A stretch of 64,000 nt of DNA. Origin: Agromyces mediolanus (GTDB lineage Bacteria > Actinomycetota > Actinomycetes > Actinomycetales > Microbacteriaceae). Each line of letters opens with the position of its first letter. The stretch's first letter is position 1. The stretch lies in the NCBI RefSeq assembly GCF_023715325.1, contig NZ_JAMBNX010000001.1:744001-808000 (forward strand), written 5' to 3'. Of this stretch, positions 45,006 to 53,870 are shown one piece after another. The translations under genes were made by a program, and so were the position numbers. The notes beneath the pieces are model-generated. The model ran no database searches, had not been told where the DNA came from, and saw nothing but the letters and a program-made list of their open reading frames with translations.

Positions 45006-45492
45006 GTCGACTCGCTTTCGTCAGGGCGTCCCGCGTCGGTGCGGGACGCGGGAGGCAGGGACGAGAAACGGTCAGTCGGGAGGGATGCGGGTCGCTGCGG
45101 CGTGTTCGTGGTGCCGCCCGGTGGTGCCGAGGCGGGTCCCGCAGGGCGGGAAGAACGTTCGTGCAGCTACGAGCACGCGGTCCCTTTCGTCGGTGGTCGG
45201 GGCGGTGCGTGGCGCGCGCAACGCGCGGCGCGATCCGGGGGATCGCTGACGCACCGGGGCTGGCGAGACGGCGGGAATCGGGATGCCGGAAACGAGGTTC
45301 CTGGCTCCGCCATGACGAGGCCGGACTCCCGTGGAAGTCCGGCGCAGCCTCGTTCGACCGTAGCGGACCCCGGGCCGGGGAGCCAGTCGGGCCCGCTCGC
45401 TCCTCCGCTCACGTGACGGCAAGCCTTGCGGCCGTCGCCACCCACCCCGACTTGCCCGACTTTCATGAAAGTCAGGCAAGTCGGGGTGGGGC
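45006..45492. other. 487-bp gene-free region with hairpins, symporter leader
   Basis: On the minus strand this is the leader of the symporter gene. A perfect 9-bp inverted repeat GCGTCCCGC/GCGGGACGC (45026-45049) lies 21 nt before the ATG. A two-part hairpin (45315-45353: ACGAGG/CCTCGT outside, CCGGACT/AGTCCGG inside, 8-nt loop) is further upstream. The right end holds palindrome copy 3. No coding frame here has a convincing start or domain. Confidence 0.6.
45441..45490. repeat. Palindrome, copy 3 (50 bp, one mismatch)
   Basis: The centre TTGCCCGACTTTCA is shared with the copies at 17740 and 17816. Here the symmetry extends out through CCCACCCCGAC on both sides. One position in the right arm (A for G, GTCAGGC) breaks it. 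It begins 3 bp beyond the stop of the leftward hydrolase gene, the expected place for a terminator. Confidence 0.9.
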
Positions 45493-46335
45493 TCAGCCGA
45501 GCAGCAGGCGCGCCCGGTCGAGGGCGGGGGCGAGGCCCGCGAGCACGGCGACGTGGCCGTCGCCCTCGCGGGCGAGCAGCTCGGGGCGGGGGAGTGCGGC
45601 GGCGGTCCGATCGGCATGGGCGAAGGGGATGACTCGGTCGGCGGTGCCGTGCACGAGCAGCACCGGCGGCGTCACCTCGGCGAGTGCGACGCCCCAATCG
45701 GTGACGAAGGCGACGTCGTCGTCGACGGCGCCATCCGGTTCGAACGCGTCCGCGGCCTGGGCGTCCTCGCCGACCGCGCCCCACTCGCCCTCGAGCGCAG
45801 CCCAGTCCACCGGCAGGAACTGCTCCGGGTCGAACACCTCGTGCTCGGCGTAGCCGAGGCGCGCGGCCCGGCCCTCGCGCGCAGCTCGCAGCCCGCCGGG
45901 CGCACGCATGCCGGCGAACCATCCAGCACCGTTCAGGCCCGTGTCGCCCTCGAACGGTGCCGGGCTCGCGACCGCGACGACCGCGCCGACGAGCTCCGGC
46001 GCGAGGGCCGCGAGTGCGAGGGCGTGCGGACCGCCGCCCGAGTAGCCGACCGCGATCGCCCGGGATACCCCGGCTGCGTCGAGCACGGTGAGTGCGTCGT
46101 GCGCGGCGCTCGCCACGGTGCGTCCGGGGTGCGGGGTGGAGCCGCCGAAGCCCGGCCGGGCGATCGAGACGAGCCGCAGCCCCAGCCGTTCCGCGTGCGC
46201 GACGAGCGGAGCGGGCGGCCGGCCGGTGTGCGGCGTGCCCGGATGCCACACGATCGCGGCGGAGGCATCCGCCGGTCCGGTCGCGTAGCTGCGGATCGTG
46301 CGTCCGTCGGGCAGCAGGGTGTTACTGGCTCGCAT
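45493..46335 (-). CDS. Alpha/beta hydrolase
   Basis: The 280-residue protein has the oxyanion region WHPGTPHTG, the nucleophile elbow GYSGGGPHAL (Ser), an acid in LLVHGTADRVIP, and the catalytic His in GDGHVAV. It lacks a signal peptide, so it is cytoplasmic. Esterase, lipase or proline-iminopeptidase-like activity is possible; the substrate is unknown. Confidence 0.88.
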   Translation of the reverse strand: MRASNTLLPDGRTIRSYATGPADASAAIVWHPGTPHTGRPPAPLVAHAERLGLRLVSIARPGFGGSTPHPGRTVASAAHDALTVLDAAGVSRAIAVGYSGGGPHALALAALAPELVGAVVAVASPAPFEGDTGLNGAGWFAGMRAPGGLRAAREGRAARLGYAEHEVFDPEQFLPVDWAALEGEWGAVGEDAQAADAFEPDGAVDDDVAFVTDWGVALAEVTPPVLLVHGTADRVIPFAHADRTAAALPRPELLAREGDGHVAVLAGLAPALDRARLLLG

Positions 46336-46481
46336 GCCTGCACGCTACCCGAGCGGCGTCACCGGCCGTTCACGATCCGTTCGATTCGGAGTCCGCCGGT
46401 CTCGCAATTGCCGGACACCTTCCGGAGTTGGAATACCGATGGTCTCGGAATGCCGAGGCATCCCCCTTCCGAAAGGTCATC

Positions 46482-47384
46482 ATGCGCCGCTTCACCCTGC
46501 CCGCCGTCGGCGTCCTCGGCGTCGCCGCCCTCGCCCTCACCGGCTGCCAGAGCACGTCCGGTGAGGCGGCCGCCGCCGACCCGAACGCCCCCATCACGAT
46601 CGCGACGATCCCCGTCGGCGAGGACCCCACGGCCGAGAACCCGGTCGAGGTGTTCGCCGAGCTCCTCGAGGAGGCGACGGGCCGCGATGTCGAGATCACC
46701 GACGTGCCCGACTACCTGAGCGTCGTCGAGGCGATCCGGGCCGATCACGTCGACATCGGCATCATGAGCGGCTTCCCCTCGGCGCTCGCCGTGAACACCG
46801 GCGAGGTCGATGCGCTCGTCGCGTTCCAGGGCGACGAGGCGCCGGTATCCACCTGCGTCGTGCTCGACGACTCGCCGATCCAGGAGGTCGAGGACCTCGC
46901 CGGCAAGACGGTCGCCTTCGCCGACCAGGCGTCGAGCTCCGGCTACTTCATGCCGGTGTACATGCTGCACGAGGCGGGCCTCGAGCGGGACGCCGACTAC
47001 GAGGCGATCTTCGCCGGCGGCCACGAGGGCAGCTTCGCCGCGCTCGCGCAGGGTCAGGTCGACGCCGCCTGCACCGCGGTCATGCTCACCCAGCTCGGCA
47101 AGCCCATGTTCCCCTTCGAGGACGGCGAATGGCGCGCCGTCGGCGAGAGCCCGGCCATGCCGATCGCCGGGGCGGTGCTCGGCCGCCAGTCGCTCGACGC
47201 CGAGACCCGCAAGGTGATCCAGGACGGCATCGCCGAGGTCTTCTCGCCCGCGAACGCCGAGCGGCTCGGCGCGTACGGCTCCTTCGCGGCCGCCCCGCAG
47301 ACCGTCGACCCGAAGGCTGAGGAGTTCGCCGGCTTCGCCGAGATCGCGGCCGTCGCGGGCGTCGAGCTCAAGGACCTCAAGTGA
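46482..47384 (+). CDS. PhnD-type ABC substrate-binding lipoprotein
   Basis: The 300-residue protein has a signal peptide with lipobox LALTGCQ, followed by the phosphate/phosphite/phosphonate-binding PhnD fold: TIATIPVGEDP, VDIGIMSGFPSAL and VAFADQASSSGYFMP. It delivers a phosphonate, phosphite or phosphate ester. GAAAGG is upstream of the ATG. The end overlaps the ATPase gene (GTGA). Confidence 0.9.
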   Translation: MRRFTLPAVGVLGVAALALTGCQSTSGEAAAADPNAPITIATIPVGEDPTAENPVEVFAELLEEATGRDVEITDVPDYLSVVEAIRADHVDIGIMSGFPSALAVNTGEVDALVAFQGDEAPVSTCVVLDDSPIQEVEDLAGKTVAFADQASSSGYFMPVYMLHEAGLERDADYEAIFAGGHEGSFAALAQGQVDAACTAVMLTQLGKPMFPFEDGEWRAVGESPAMPIAGAVLGRQSLDAETRKVIQDGIAEVFSPANAERLGAYGSFAAAPQTVDPKAEEFAGFAEIAAVAGVELKDLK

Positions 47385-48205
47385 CGCTCGTGACGGAGCC
47401 GCAGCCGGTCGAGCCGCGCGTGACGACGGCGGAGCTGCGCCAGGCGTTGCCGCTCGTCACCGTGCGCGGCCTGGAGGTCGCCTACGACACGCAACGGGTG
47501 CTCGCTGGCGTCGACCTCGAACTCTTCCCGGGGGAGATGGTGGCGCTGCTCGGGGCGTCCGGCTCCGGCAAGTCCACGCTCATGCGGAGCCTCACCGGAT
47601 TCGCGCCGATCACGGGCGGGGCGGTGCGAGTCGCCGGGCACGACGTGACGAACCTCCGCCGTGGACAGCTGCGGACGCTCCGCAGCGAGGTCGGGCAGGT
47701 GTTCCAGCAGTTCAACCTCATCCCGCGTCTCAGCGTGCTGACGAACGTGCTTGCCGGCGCGCTGCACGGCGCCGGGGCGATCAACCTCGTCGGCGGCTTC
47801 TCGAGCGCCGACCGCCGCCGCGCGCTCGAACTGCTCGACCGCGTCGGCATCGCGCACAAGGCCCTGGAGCCCGCGCGCTCGCTCTCGGGCGGGCAGCAGC
47901 AGCGGGTCGCCATCGCTCGGGCGCTCATGCAGCGGCCGAAGGTGATCCTCGCCGACGAGCCCGTCGCCTCGCTCGACCCGAAGCTCGCCGACTCGGTGCT
48001 GGAGCTGCTCCGCGAGATCGCGAGCGAAGACGGCATCCCCGTGCTCGTGAGCCTCCACGTACTGCCGCTCGCGCTCGCGCACAGCGACCGCATCGTCGGC
48101 CTCCGCCGCGGCGAGATCCTCGTCTCCGGTCGGACGGCGCAGCTGGATGCCTCGGCGCTCGCGCCGCTGTACGAGGACGAGGAGGCCCGCGATGACGAGC
48201 ACTGA
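47381..48205 (+). CDS. PhnC-type ABC ATPase
   Basis: The 274-residue ATPase has Walker A GASGSGKST, a Q loop (VGQVFQQFNLI), signature LSGGQQQR and Walker B ILADEP. It follows the PhnC pattern with conserved NVLAGAL. It powers the importer. The start overlaps the PhnD stop and the end overlaps the permease gene by 14 bp. Confidence 0.93.
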   Translation: MTLVTEPQPVEPRVTTAELRQALPLVTVRGLEVAYDTQRVLAGVDLELFPGEMVALLGASGSGKSTLMRSLTGFAPITGGAVRVAGHDVTNLRRGQLRTLRSEVGQVFQQFNLIPRLSVLTNVLAGALHGAGAINLVGGFSSADRRRALELLDRVGIAHKALEPARSLSGGQQQRVAIARALMQRPKVILADEPVASLDPKLADSVLELLREIASEDGIPVLVSLHVLPLALAHSDRIVGLRRGEILVSGRTAQLDASALAPLYEDEEARDDEH

Positions 48206-49061
48206 GCCACGCGACCGGACCACCCGTGGCGCCGCTCCCGCCGCGTCGCCGCTCGCGGACCCGGTGCTCGCCGCCGCGGAGCGGCAGCGCCTGGAGCGCG
48301 CCTTCCGGATGCCGCGCACCCGCTTCCTGATCGGGCTGCCGATCGCCGCGCTCCTCCTGATCTGGTCGTTCAACGGCGCCCAGTTCAACTTCGTGAAGCT
48401 CGGCGAGGGCGCGGTGAACATGGGGGAGTTCCTCTCCCGGCTGTTCCCGCCGGACTTCTCGAAGCTCGGCACGATCCTCGCCCTGCTGCTCGAGACGTTC
48501 CAGATGGCCGTCGTCGGCACGGTGCTCGGCGCCGTGCTCTCGCTCTTCGTCGCGGTCTGCGCCGCGTCGAACATCGCCCCGAAGTGGCTGTACTACCCGA
48601 CGCGCTGGGTGATGAACATCATCCGCTCGGTGCCCGACCTCGTCTTCGCGCTCATGTTCGTCTCGGCGGTCGGGCTCGGCCCCTTCGCCGGCATCCTCGC
48701 GATGACGCTCGGTTCCATCGGCTCGATCGGGAAGATCTTCGCCGAGGCGATGGAGCAGGTCGACCGTGGCCCCGTCGTCGCCATGCAGGCCGTCGGCGCG
48801 TCCAAGCGCCAGGTCGTGCAGTACGGCGTGCTGCCGCAGGCGGCGCCGCTGCTCACTTCGTACAGCCTGCTGCTCTTCGAGGGGAACGTACGCGGCGCGA
48901 CCATCCTCGGCCTCGTCGGCGCGGGCGGCATCGGCCTCGAGCTCACGACGGCGATGCGCATGTACGACTACGGGCACCTGAGCGCCATCATCATCTGCAT
49001 CATCGTGCTGGTGACGGCCATCGACCAGGGCAGCGCCCTCATCAGAAGGAGAATCACATGA
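48192..49061 (+). CDS. PhnE-type ABC permease
   Basis: The 289-residue permease has six hydrophobic segments and the PhnE coupling loop AEAMEQVDRGPVVAMQAVGA, with the following segment SKRQVVQYGVLPQAAP. ATG 48192 lies inside the end of the ATPase gene. No second permease is encoded, as in the usual homodimeric PhnE systems. Confidence 0.92.
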   Translation: MTSTEPRDRTTRGAAPAASPLADPVLAAAERQRLERAFRMPRTRFLIGLPIAALLLIWSFNGAQFNFVKLGEGAVNMGEFLSRLFPPDFSKLGTILALLLETFQMAVVGTVLGAVLSLFVAVCAASNIAPKWLYYPTRWVMNIIRSVPDLVFALMFVSAVGLGPFAGILAMTLGSIGSIGKIFAEAMEQVDRGPVVAMQAVGASKRQVVQYGVLPQAAPLLTSYSLLLFEGNVRGATILGLVGAGGIGLELTTAMRMYDYGHLSAIIICIIVLVTAIDQGSALIRRRIT

Positions 49062-49819
49062 CGATCATCGACAGCCCCGCGCTCGCGCTGAGCGCCCCGG
49101 TCAACCTCCGCGACCTCGGCGGCATCCCCATCGAAGGAGGAGTGCTGCGCGCCGGGCTCGCGATCCGCACCGACGACCTCGCCCTCGTCACCGAGGAGGT
49201 CGCGGACCGGCTCATCGCGGACGGACTCACCGCGATCATCGACCTGCGCTCGGCGGACGAGGTCGCGATCAGCGGTCGCGGTCCGTTCGGCGCCCGCCCG
49301 GTGGCGTACCACCACCTCGCGCTCATGGCGAACGTGGGCGACTCGATGAAGACGCAGCTGCCGTTCACGCACGAGTCGATGGGGGAGTCCTACGTCGCGA
49401 TGGTCGAGACCGCCGCGCCGCAGCTCGTGACGGCCCTGAACGTCATCGCCCACGCGCCCGGTGCCACCGCCTTCCACTGCGCGGCGGGCCGCGACCGCAC
49501 GGGCGTGGTCGCCGCGATGCTGCTGCTCGCCCTCGGGGCCGCCGACGAGGACATCGTGGCCGACTACGCGCGCACCGGCGAGAACATGCCGGCGATCATG
49601 CGCCGCACGCAGGGCGTCATGGGGCCGTTGCTCGCCCGGCTGGGCTTCGACGAGGAGCGCATGCGAGCTTCGTTGCCCGATGGGCCGATGGACGTCTCGA
49701 TGCGGCTCCTGCTCGGCACCCTCCGCGGACGCTACGGCGATCCGCTTGCCCCACTGCGGGGCGCCGGGCTCTCGGCGGACACGGTGGGCCGGCTCCGCGC
49801 GCGGGCGCTCGCCGCGTGA
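49058..49819 (+). CDS. Tyrosine-phosphatase-type phosphatase
   Basis: The 253-residue protein has the CX5R loop in FHCAAGRDRTGVVAA (Cys nucleophile, Arg) and the N-terminal NLRDLGGIP of the MptpB/LipA-like tyrosine phosphatase family. Its gene overlaps the permease (ATGA) and regulator (GTGA) genes. In this context it may remove phosphate from an imported phosphoester and not from a protein. That is inference. Confidence 0.9.
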   Translation: MTIIDSPALALSAPVNLRDLGGIPIEGGVLRAGLAIRTDDLALVTEEVADRLIADGLTAIIDLRSADEVAISGRGPFGARPVAYHHLALMANVGDSMKTQLPFTHESMGESYVAMVETAAPQLVTALNVIAHAPGATAFHCAAGRDRTGVVAAMLLLALGAADEDIVADYARTGENMPAIMRRTQGVMGPLLARLGFDEERMRASLPDGPMDVSMRLLLGTLRGRYGDPLAPLRGAGLSADTVGRLRARALAA

Positions 49820-50460
49820 CGAGCACGACGACCGGCCTCGTGCTCGACGCGTCGACCGGGGCTGCGCACCGTCGCGGCCCCGGTCGGCCGCGCGACGAGG
49901 AGCTCGACGGGCAGCTCGTCGCGGCGACGCTCGCGATCATCGATGCGGGCGAAGAGGTGACCGTGGGCCGCGTCGTCGACCGGAGCGGGGTGAGCCGGGC
50001 CGCGCTCTATCGGCGCTGGCCGTCGCTCACGACCCTCATCGCCGCGGCGCTCGACGTCGGCCGCGAGGTGCCGCCGGAGGTGGGCGAGTCCGTCGACCTC
50101 CGCGAGCTGCTGCTCACCGGGCTCGGCCTCGGCGCCGACGGGGTCGCCCCGTCGGCGCCCGGGTACCCGGAGGAGCGGTTCCGCCAGCGCATCCGTCTCG
50201 TCATGGCCGACCGGGCGCTGCAGCGGGCCTACTGGAGTTCCCACGTCGCCCGCCGCCGCGTGCCCCTCGAGCGCGCGCTCGCCGCGGGTGTCGCGCGCGG
50301 CGAGCTGCGCGCCGAACTCGACGTCGCCGCCGCGTTCGACGCCATCGCGGGTGTCGCCTACTACCAGCTCGTGGTGCGCGGCGAGCGGATCGACGAGCCC
50401 GCGGTGGTGGCGCGGATGCGCGCCGCGATCGAGCTGATCTGGCGGGGGATGCGCGCCTGA
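49816..50460 (+). CDS. TetR-family regulator
   Basis: The 214-residue protein has an extended basic head (RRGPGRPRDEELD) and an HTH (VTVGRVVDRSGVSRAALYRRWPS, key part VVDRSGVSRAALYRRW). A helical C-terminal domain follows. It ends the phn-like operon with a 4-bp overlap, so it probably regulates that operon. Confidence 0.88.
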   Translation: MTSTTTGLVLDASTGAAHRRGPGRPRDEELDGQLVAATLAIIDAGEEVTVGRVVDRSGVSRAALYRRWPSLTTLIAAALDVGREVPPEVGESVDLRELLLTGLGLGADGVAPSAPGYPEERFRQRIRLVMADRALQRAYWSSHVARRRVPLERALAAGVARGELRAELDVAAAFDAIAGVAYYQLVVRGERIDEPAVVARMRAAIELIWRGMRA

Positions 50461-50558
50461 GCGGGGGCGGCGGCGCGGCGGCGGCGGGCCGTCCAGCAGC
50501 TGGCGCGCCCCGGCGGAGATCGCACTCCGGACCGGGGGCGGGGCTCTACACTGAGGGG

Positions 50559-51224
50559 ATGATCGAGCGGACACCCACGAAGAGGCCGATTGCCGATCAG
50601 ATGTACGACGTCCTGCTGCAGCAGTTCATGTCGGGGGAGCGCGGCGCCGGCCAGAGCCTCAACATCGGCGCGCTCTCGCGCGAGCTCGATGTCAGCCAGA
50701 CCCCGCTGCGCGAGGCGCTCGCCCGGCTCGAGCACACCGGCCTCGTCGAGCGCGAGGCGCTCCGCGGCTACCGGGTGGCGCCGATGATGACCCGCACCGA
50801 GGTGCAGCAGCTCATGGAGGCGCGGCTGCTCCTCGAGCCGAAGCTCGCCGAGCAGGCGGCTCTGCGCAAGACCGATGCCTTCATCGCGGAGCTGCGCGAG
50901 GCGGTCGACGAGTTCCACCAGTCCGCTGAGCTCGCCGACATCGAGACCGAGGGCTTCGACCTGTACTGGCGCTCGGACGACCGCTTCCACATGTGCATCG
51001 CCGCGCAGGCGGGCAACCGCTTCCTCGAGATGGCGTACGGCGCGCTCGGGGGACAGATCCAGCGCTTCCGGCTGTTCTCGAAGTTCGGCCGCACCGGCGC
51101 ACGGCGGGCGGCGCCCGAGCACACCGCGATCTTCGAGGCGATCGCGGCGGGCGATGGGGCTGCGGCGGCCGAGGCGATGCGCGCGCACGTGATCGGTGCG
51201 ACGGAGCGACTGCTCGGGGACTGA
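50559..51224 (+). CDS. GntR-family (FadR-type) regulator 1
   Basis: The 221-residue protein has a winged helix (LNIGALSRELDVSQTPLREALARLE, key parts GALSRELDVSQTPLREAL) and an FCD domain with metal-binding residues (DDRFHMCIA, EHTAIFEAI). It resembles the second GntR protein at 60498. TACACT (50547-50552) is 6 nt before the ATG, and GAGGGG lies between. It stands upstream of the acid-sugar operon and probably controls it through the ATAG-N6-CTAT sites. Confidence 0.88.
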   Translation: MIERTPTKRPIADQMYDVLLQQFMSGERGAGQSLNIGALSRELDVSQTPLREALARLEHTGLVEREALRGYRVAPMMTRTEVQQLMEARLLLEPKLAEQAALRKTDAFIAELREAVDEFHQSAELADIETEGFDLYWRSDDRFHMCIAAQAGNRFLEMAYGALGGQIQRFRLFSKFGRTGARRAAPEHTAIFEAIAAGDGAAAAEAMRAHVIGATERLLGD

Positions 51225-51257
51225 GCGTCCCGGTGGTCGGCGCTGTAGTGCCCCGGA

Positions 51258-51286
51258 TTGTGCAATACTATAGTCCATACTATTTT
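51258..51286 (+). promoter_or_regulatory. Promoter and operator of the acid-sugar operon
   Basis: TTGTGC (51258-51263) and TATTTT (51281-51286) are 17 bp apart. ATAGTCCATACTAT (51270-51283), an inverted repeat of the form ATAG-N6-CTAT, overlaps the -10 box. The same form is found before the MHS transporter gene at 59001-59014. Confidence 0.6.
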
Positions 51287-51299
51287 TGAGGAGGCGGCG

Positions 51300-52076
51300 A
51301 TGGAGCGCACCGAGTCGGAGGACGGTGCCCGCACGAGGAGCGGGTACACGGCCACACCGCTCGTCGAGGGCTTCCCCGGCAAGTCCGCCTCACACGGGGC
51401 GTTCGGCTGGAGCAGCCTCTGGCTCCTCGACGACGGGGAGCGCCGGGTGCTGATCGACGCGGGCCAGCCCGCATACCTCCCGCTCATCCACGACGGGCTC
51501 GATCGGCTCGGGCTCACCGCAGCCGACGTCACCGACGTGCTCATCACCCATCTGCACTGGGATCACGTCGCGAACTTCACCATGTTCCCGAACGCGACCA
51601 CGTGGGTGGGTGAGGACGAACTCGCCTGGGCCGCCGAGCAGCCCGCGGGCACGAAGTTCATCCCCGACCTGCACGTGCAGGAACTGCTCCGCCGTCGGGA
51701 GGGCGTCGAGCGGATGCACGCCGGGCAAGAGGTGCTCCCCGGCATCCACGCCCTGGCGAGCCCCGGCCACACGCCCCACCACCTCGCCTTCTTCGCCGAG
51801 CGCACCGACGACCGCCTGGTCTTCGCGGGCGACGCAGTGAAGAACCTTCACGAGCTCACCACCCTCCGGGCCGACTCGAGCATGGACGACGAGGCGAGCA
51901 CCGCCACGATCGACCGGCTGCGCTCGCTCGTCGGCGTCACCGCGGGCGTGCTCGTGCCCGGCCACGACGTCGGGCTCGCGCTCGCCGACGGGGCCGTGCA
52001 CCGCGTACGACCGCAGCGCGCCGAGATCGGCTACTTCGCGGATGCCGAAGGCGAGCAGGACCGGAGCATCGGCTGA
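51300..52076 (+). CDS. MBL-fold metallo-hydrolase, possible lactonase
   Basis: The 258-residue protein has the metal motif THLHWDHVANF (HxHxDH), the His in SPGHTPHHLAF, and FAGDAV with bridging Asp. Quorum-lactone hydrolases and other lactonases share this arrangement. Next to a uronate-dehydrogenase-like enzyme that makes lactones, ring opening is a reasonable role. GAGGAGG precedes the ATG. Confidence 0.85.
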   Translation: MERTESEDGARTRSGYTATPLVEGFPGKSASHGAFGWSSLWLLDDGERRVLIDAGQPAYLPLIHDGLDRLGLTAADVTDVLITHLHWDHVANFTMFPNATTWVGEDELAWAAEQPAGTKFIPDLHVQELLRRREGVERMHAGQEVLPGIHALASPGHTPHHLAFFAERTDDRLVFAGDAVKNLHELTTLRADSSMDDEASTATIDRLRSLVGVTAGVLVPGHDVGLALADGAVHRVRPQRAEIGYFADAEGEQDRSIG

Positions 52077-52101
52077 CGCCGCTGCGAACGAAAGGACGAC
52101 G

Positions 52102-52887
52102 ATGACGACAGTGCTCTACACCGGAGGCACCGGCCGCATGGGCCAGGTGATCCGGGAGGGCCTCGCAGGCCGCTACGACCGGGTGGTGCTCTTCGCCCGC
52201 CGGGCGCCGGAAGGCGAGCTGTTCCCCGGCGAGGAGGTCGTCATCGGCGACCTCGCCGAGCTCGACCGGCTCACCGCGGCCGCACAGGGCGTCGACGTGA
52301 TCGTGCACCTCGGCGGCGTCGCCGACGAAGGGCCGTACGAGGCGATCCGTGCCGCGAACATCGACGGCACCTACCACGTCTACGAGGCCGCCCGCCGGGC
52401 CGGCGTCCGCCGCGTCGTCTACGCGAGCTCGAACCACATCGTCGGCTTCCACCCCGCTACGGAGCTGCTCGACGAGTCGGCCGTTCTCCGGCCCGACACC
52501 TACTACGGCGTCTCGAAGGCCTTCGGCGAGGCGCTCGCGAGCCTCTACCACGACAAGTGGGGCGTCGAATCGGTGCTCCTGCGCATCGGCACCTTCCGCC
52601 CCGCGCCCGAGGACACCCGTCAGCTCGCGCTCTGGCTGAGCTGGCCGGACGGCGTCGAGCTCGTGCGCTGCGCGATCGAGAACGGGCCCGTCGGCTGCCA
52701 GGTCGTCTACGGCACCTCGGCGAACTCGGAGCGCTGGTGGAACGCCGACGCCGGCTGGGCCGCCATCGGCTACCAGCCGAAGGACGACGCGGCCGAGCAC
52801 GCCGACGCTGTCGACCGCCAGAAGCCCGTGCCCGCCTTCCACGGCGGGGCCTTCACCGCCGCCGACTACGAGGGAGGGATCTGGTGA
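52102..52887 (+). CDS. NAD-dependent SDR, uronate-dehydrogenase-like
   Basis: The 261-residue extended SDR has TGGTGRMGQ, SSNHIVGFHP and YYGVSKAFGE (Tyr, Lys). The SSNHxxGF signature is typical of uronate dehydrogenases, which oxidise an aldehyde sugar to a lactone. The actual sugar here is not known. It overlaps the next gene (GTGA). Confidence 0.88.
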   Translation: MTTVLYTGGTGRMGQVIREGLAGRYDRVVLFARRAPEGELFPGEEVVIGDLAELDRLTAAAQGVDVIVHLGGVADEGPYEAIRAANIDGTYHVYEAARRAGVRRVVYASSNHIVGFHPATELLDESAVLRPDTYYGVSKAFGEALASLYHDKWGVESVLLRIGTFRPAPEDTRQLALWLSWPDGVELVRCAIENGPVGCQVVYGTSANSERWWNADAGWAAIGYQPKDDAAEHADAVDRQKPVPAFHGGAFTAADYEGGIW

Positions 52888-53870
52888 CCGCCACCGCCGA
52901 CGTCCTCATCACGACCGCGTTCCTCCACCCCGGCGACGAGGTCGACCTGATGCTCGGCGCGGCCGGGCTCTCCACCCGGCACGTCCCGGACCTCGCCGCA
53001 CTCGACCCGGCCGAGCGGGCCGAGCTGCTCGCCGGGGTCCGCGCCGTGATCGCCGGCACGCTCCCGCTCACCGCCGAGCACCTCGCCGCGGCCGAGCACC
53101 TCGAGCTCATCGTGCGCACCGGCGTCGGCTACGACAGCGTCGACCTCGACGCGGCCACCGCCCGAGGCATCCCCGTCTGCATCACCGCCGGGGCGAATCG
53201 CCAGGCCGTCGCCGAGCACGTCTTCGCCCTCATGCTCGCCGTCGCCCGCCGGGTGCCCGAGAACATCCAGAATCTCGCGGCGGGAAGCTGGCAGCAGCTC
53301 ACCGGGCGCGAGCTCGCCGGCGCCACCCTCGGCATCCTCGGCCTCGGCTCGATCGGCAAGGCCGTCGCGACCATCGCCGCGGGCTTCGGCATGTCGGTCG
53401 TCGCCTACGACCCGTACTTCGACGAGGCGTTCGCCGCCGCGAACGGCATCCGCCGAGCCTCGCTCGACGAGGTGCTGGCCGAGGCCGACTTCGTCACCCT
53501 GCACCTCTTCCTCGACGACTCCACCCGGAACCTCATCGACGCCGCACGGCTCCGCACCATGAAGCGCGACGCAGTGCTCGTGAACACCGCCCGCGGCGGC
53601 ATCGTCGACGAGGACGCCCTCGTCGACGCCGTGCGGGACGGGATCATCGGCGGAGCAGCGCTCGACGTGTTCGCCACCGAGCCGTTGCCCGCCGACAGTC
53701 AGCTGCTGCGCACCCCCGGCATCCTCGCGACCACCCACGTCGCGGGGGCGACCCGCGAGGCGCGCGGCGAGTCGGGGCGGATGGCCGCAGCCAATGTCAT
53801 CGACGTGCTCGGCAAGGCCGGTGCCCCGCGCTTCGTCGTGAACCCCGGCTACGAGGGGGTTCCCGCGTGA
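52884..53870 (+). CDS. D-isomer-specific 2-hydroxyacid dehydrogenase
   Basis: The 328-residue protein has GVGYDSVDL, the NAD motif GLGSIGKAV, Arg in NTARGGIVDE, Glu in FATEPL, and His in THVAGATREA. It oxidises a 2-hydroxyacid, or reduces a 2-oxoacid. In a tetronate pathway it would make 2-oxo-tetronate. GTG 52884 overlaps the upstream TGA. Confidence 0.9.
   Translation: MTATADVLITTAFLHPGDEVDLMLGAAGLSTRHVPDLAALDPAERAELLAGVRAVIAGTLPLTAEHLAAAEHLELIVRTGVGYDSVDLDAATARGIPVCITAGANRQAVAEHVFALMLAVARRVPENIQNLAAGSWQQLTGRELAGATLGILGLGSIGKAVATIAAGFGMSVVAYDPYFDEAFAAANGIRRASLDEVLAEADFVTLHLFLDDSTRNLIDAARLRTMKRDAVLVNTARGGIVDEDALVDAVRDGIIGGAALDVFATEPLPADSQLLRTPGILATTHVAGATREARGESGRMAAANVIDVLGKAGAPRFVVNPGYEGVPA

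Noticed and set aside
45170-45314. Short minus-strand frame starting ATG 45314 in the symporter leader
   Set aside because: It is Pro/Arg/Ala-rich, has no ribosome site and no domain, and lies within a hairpin-rich leader.
45315-45353. Guanidine-type (mini-ykkC) riboswitch
   Set aside because: One hairpin loop contains ACGG on the minus strand, but the paired second ACGR hairpin and the spacing needed for that class are missing.
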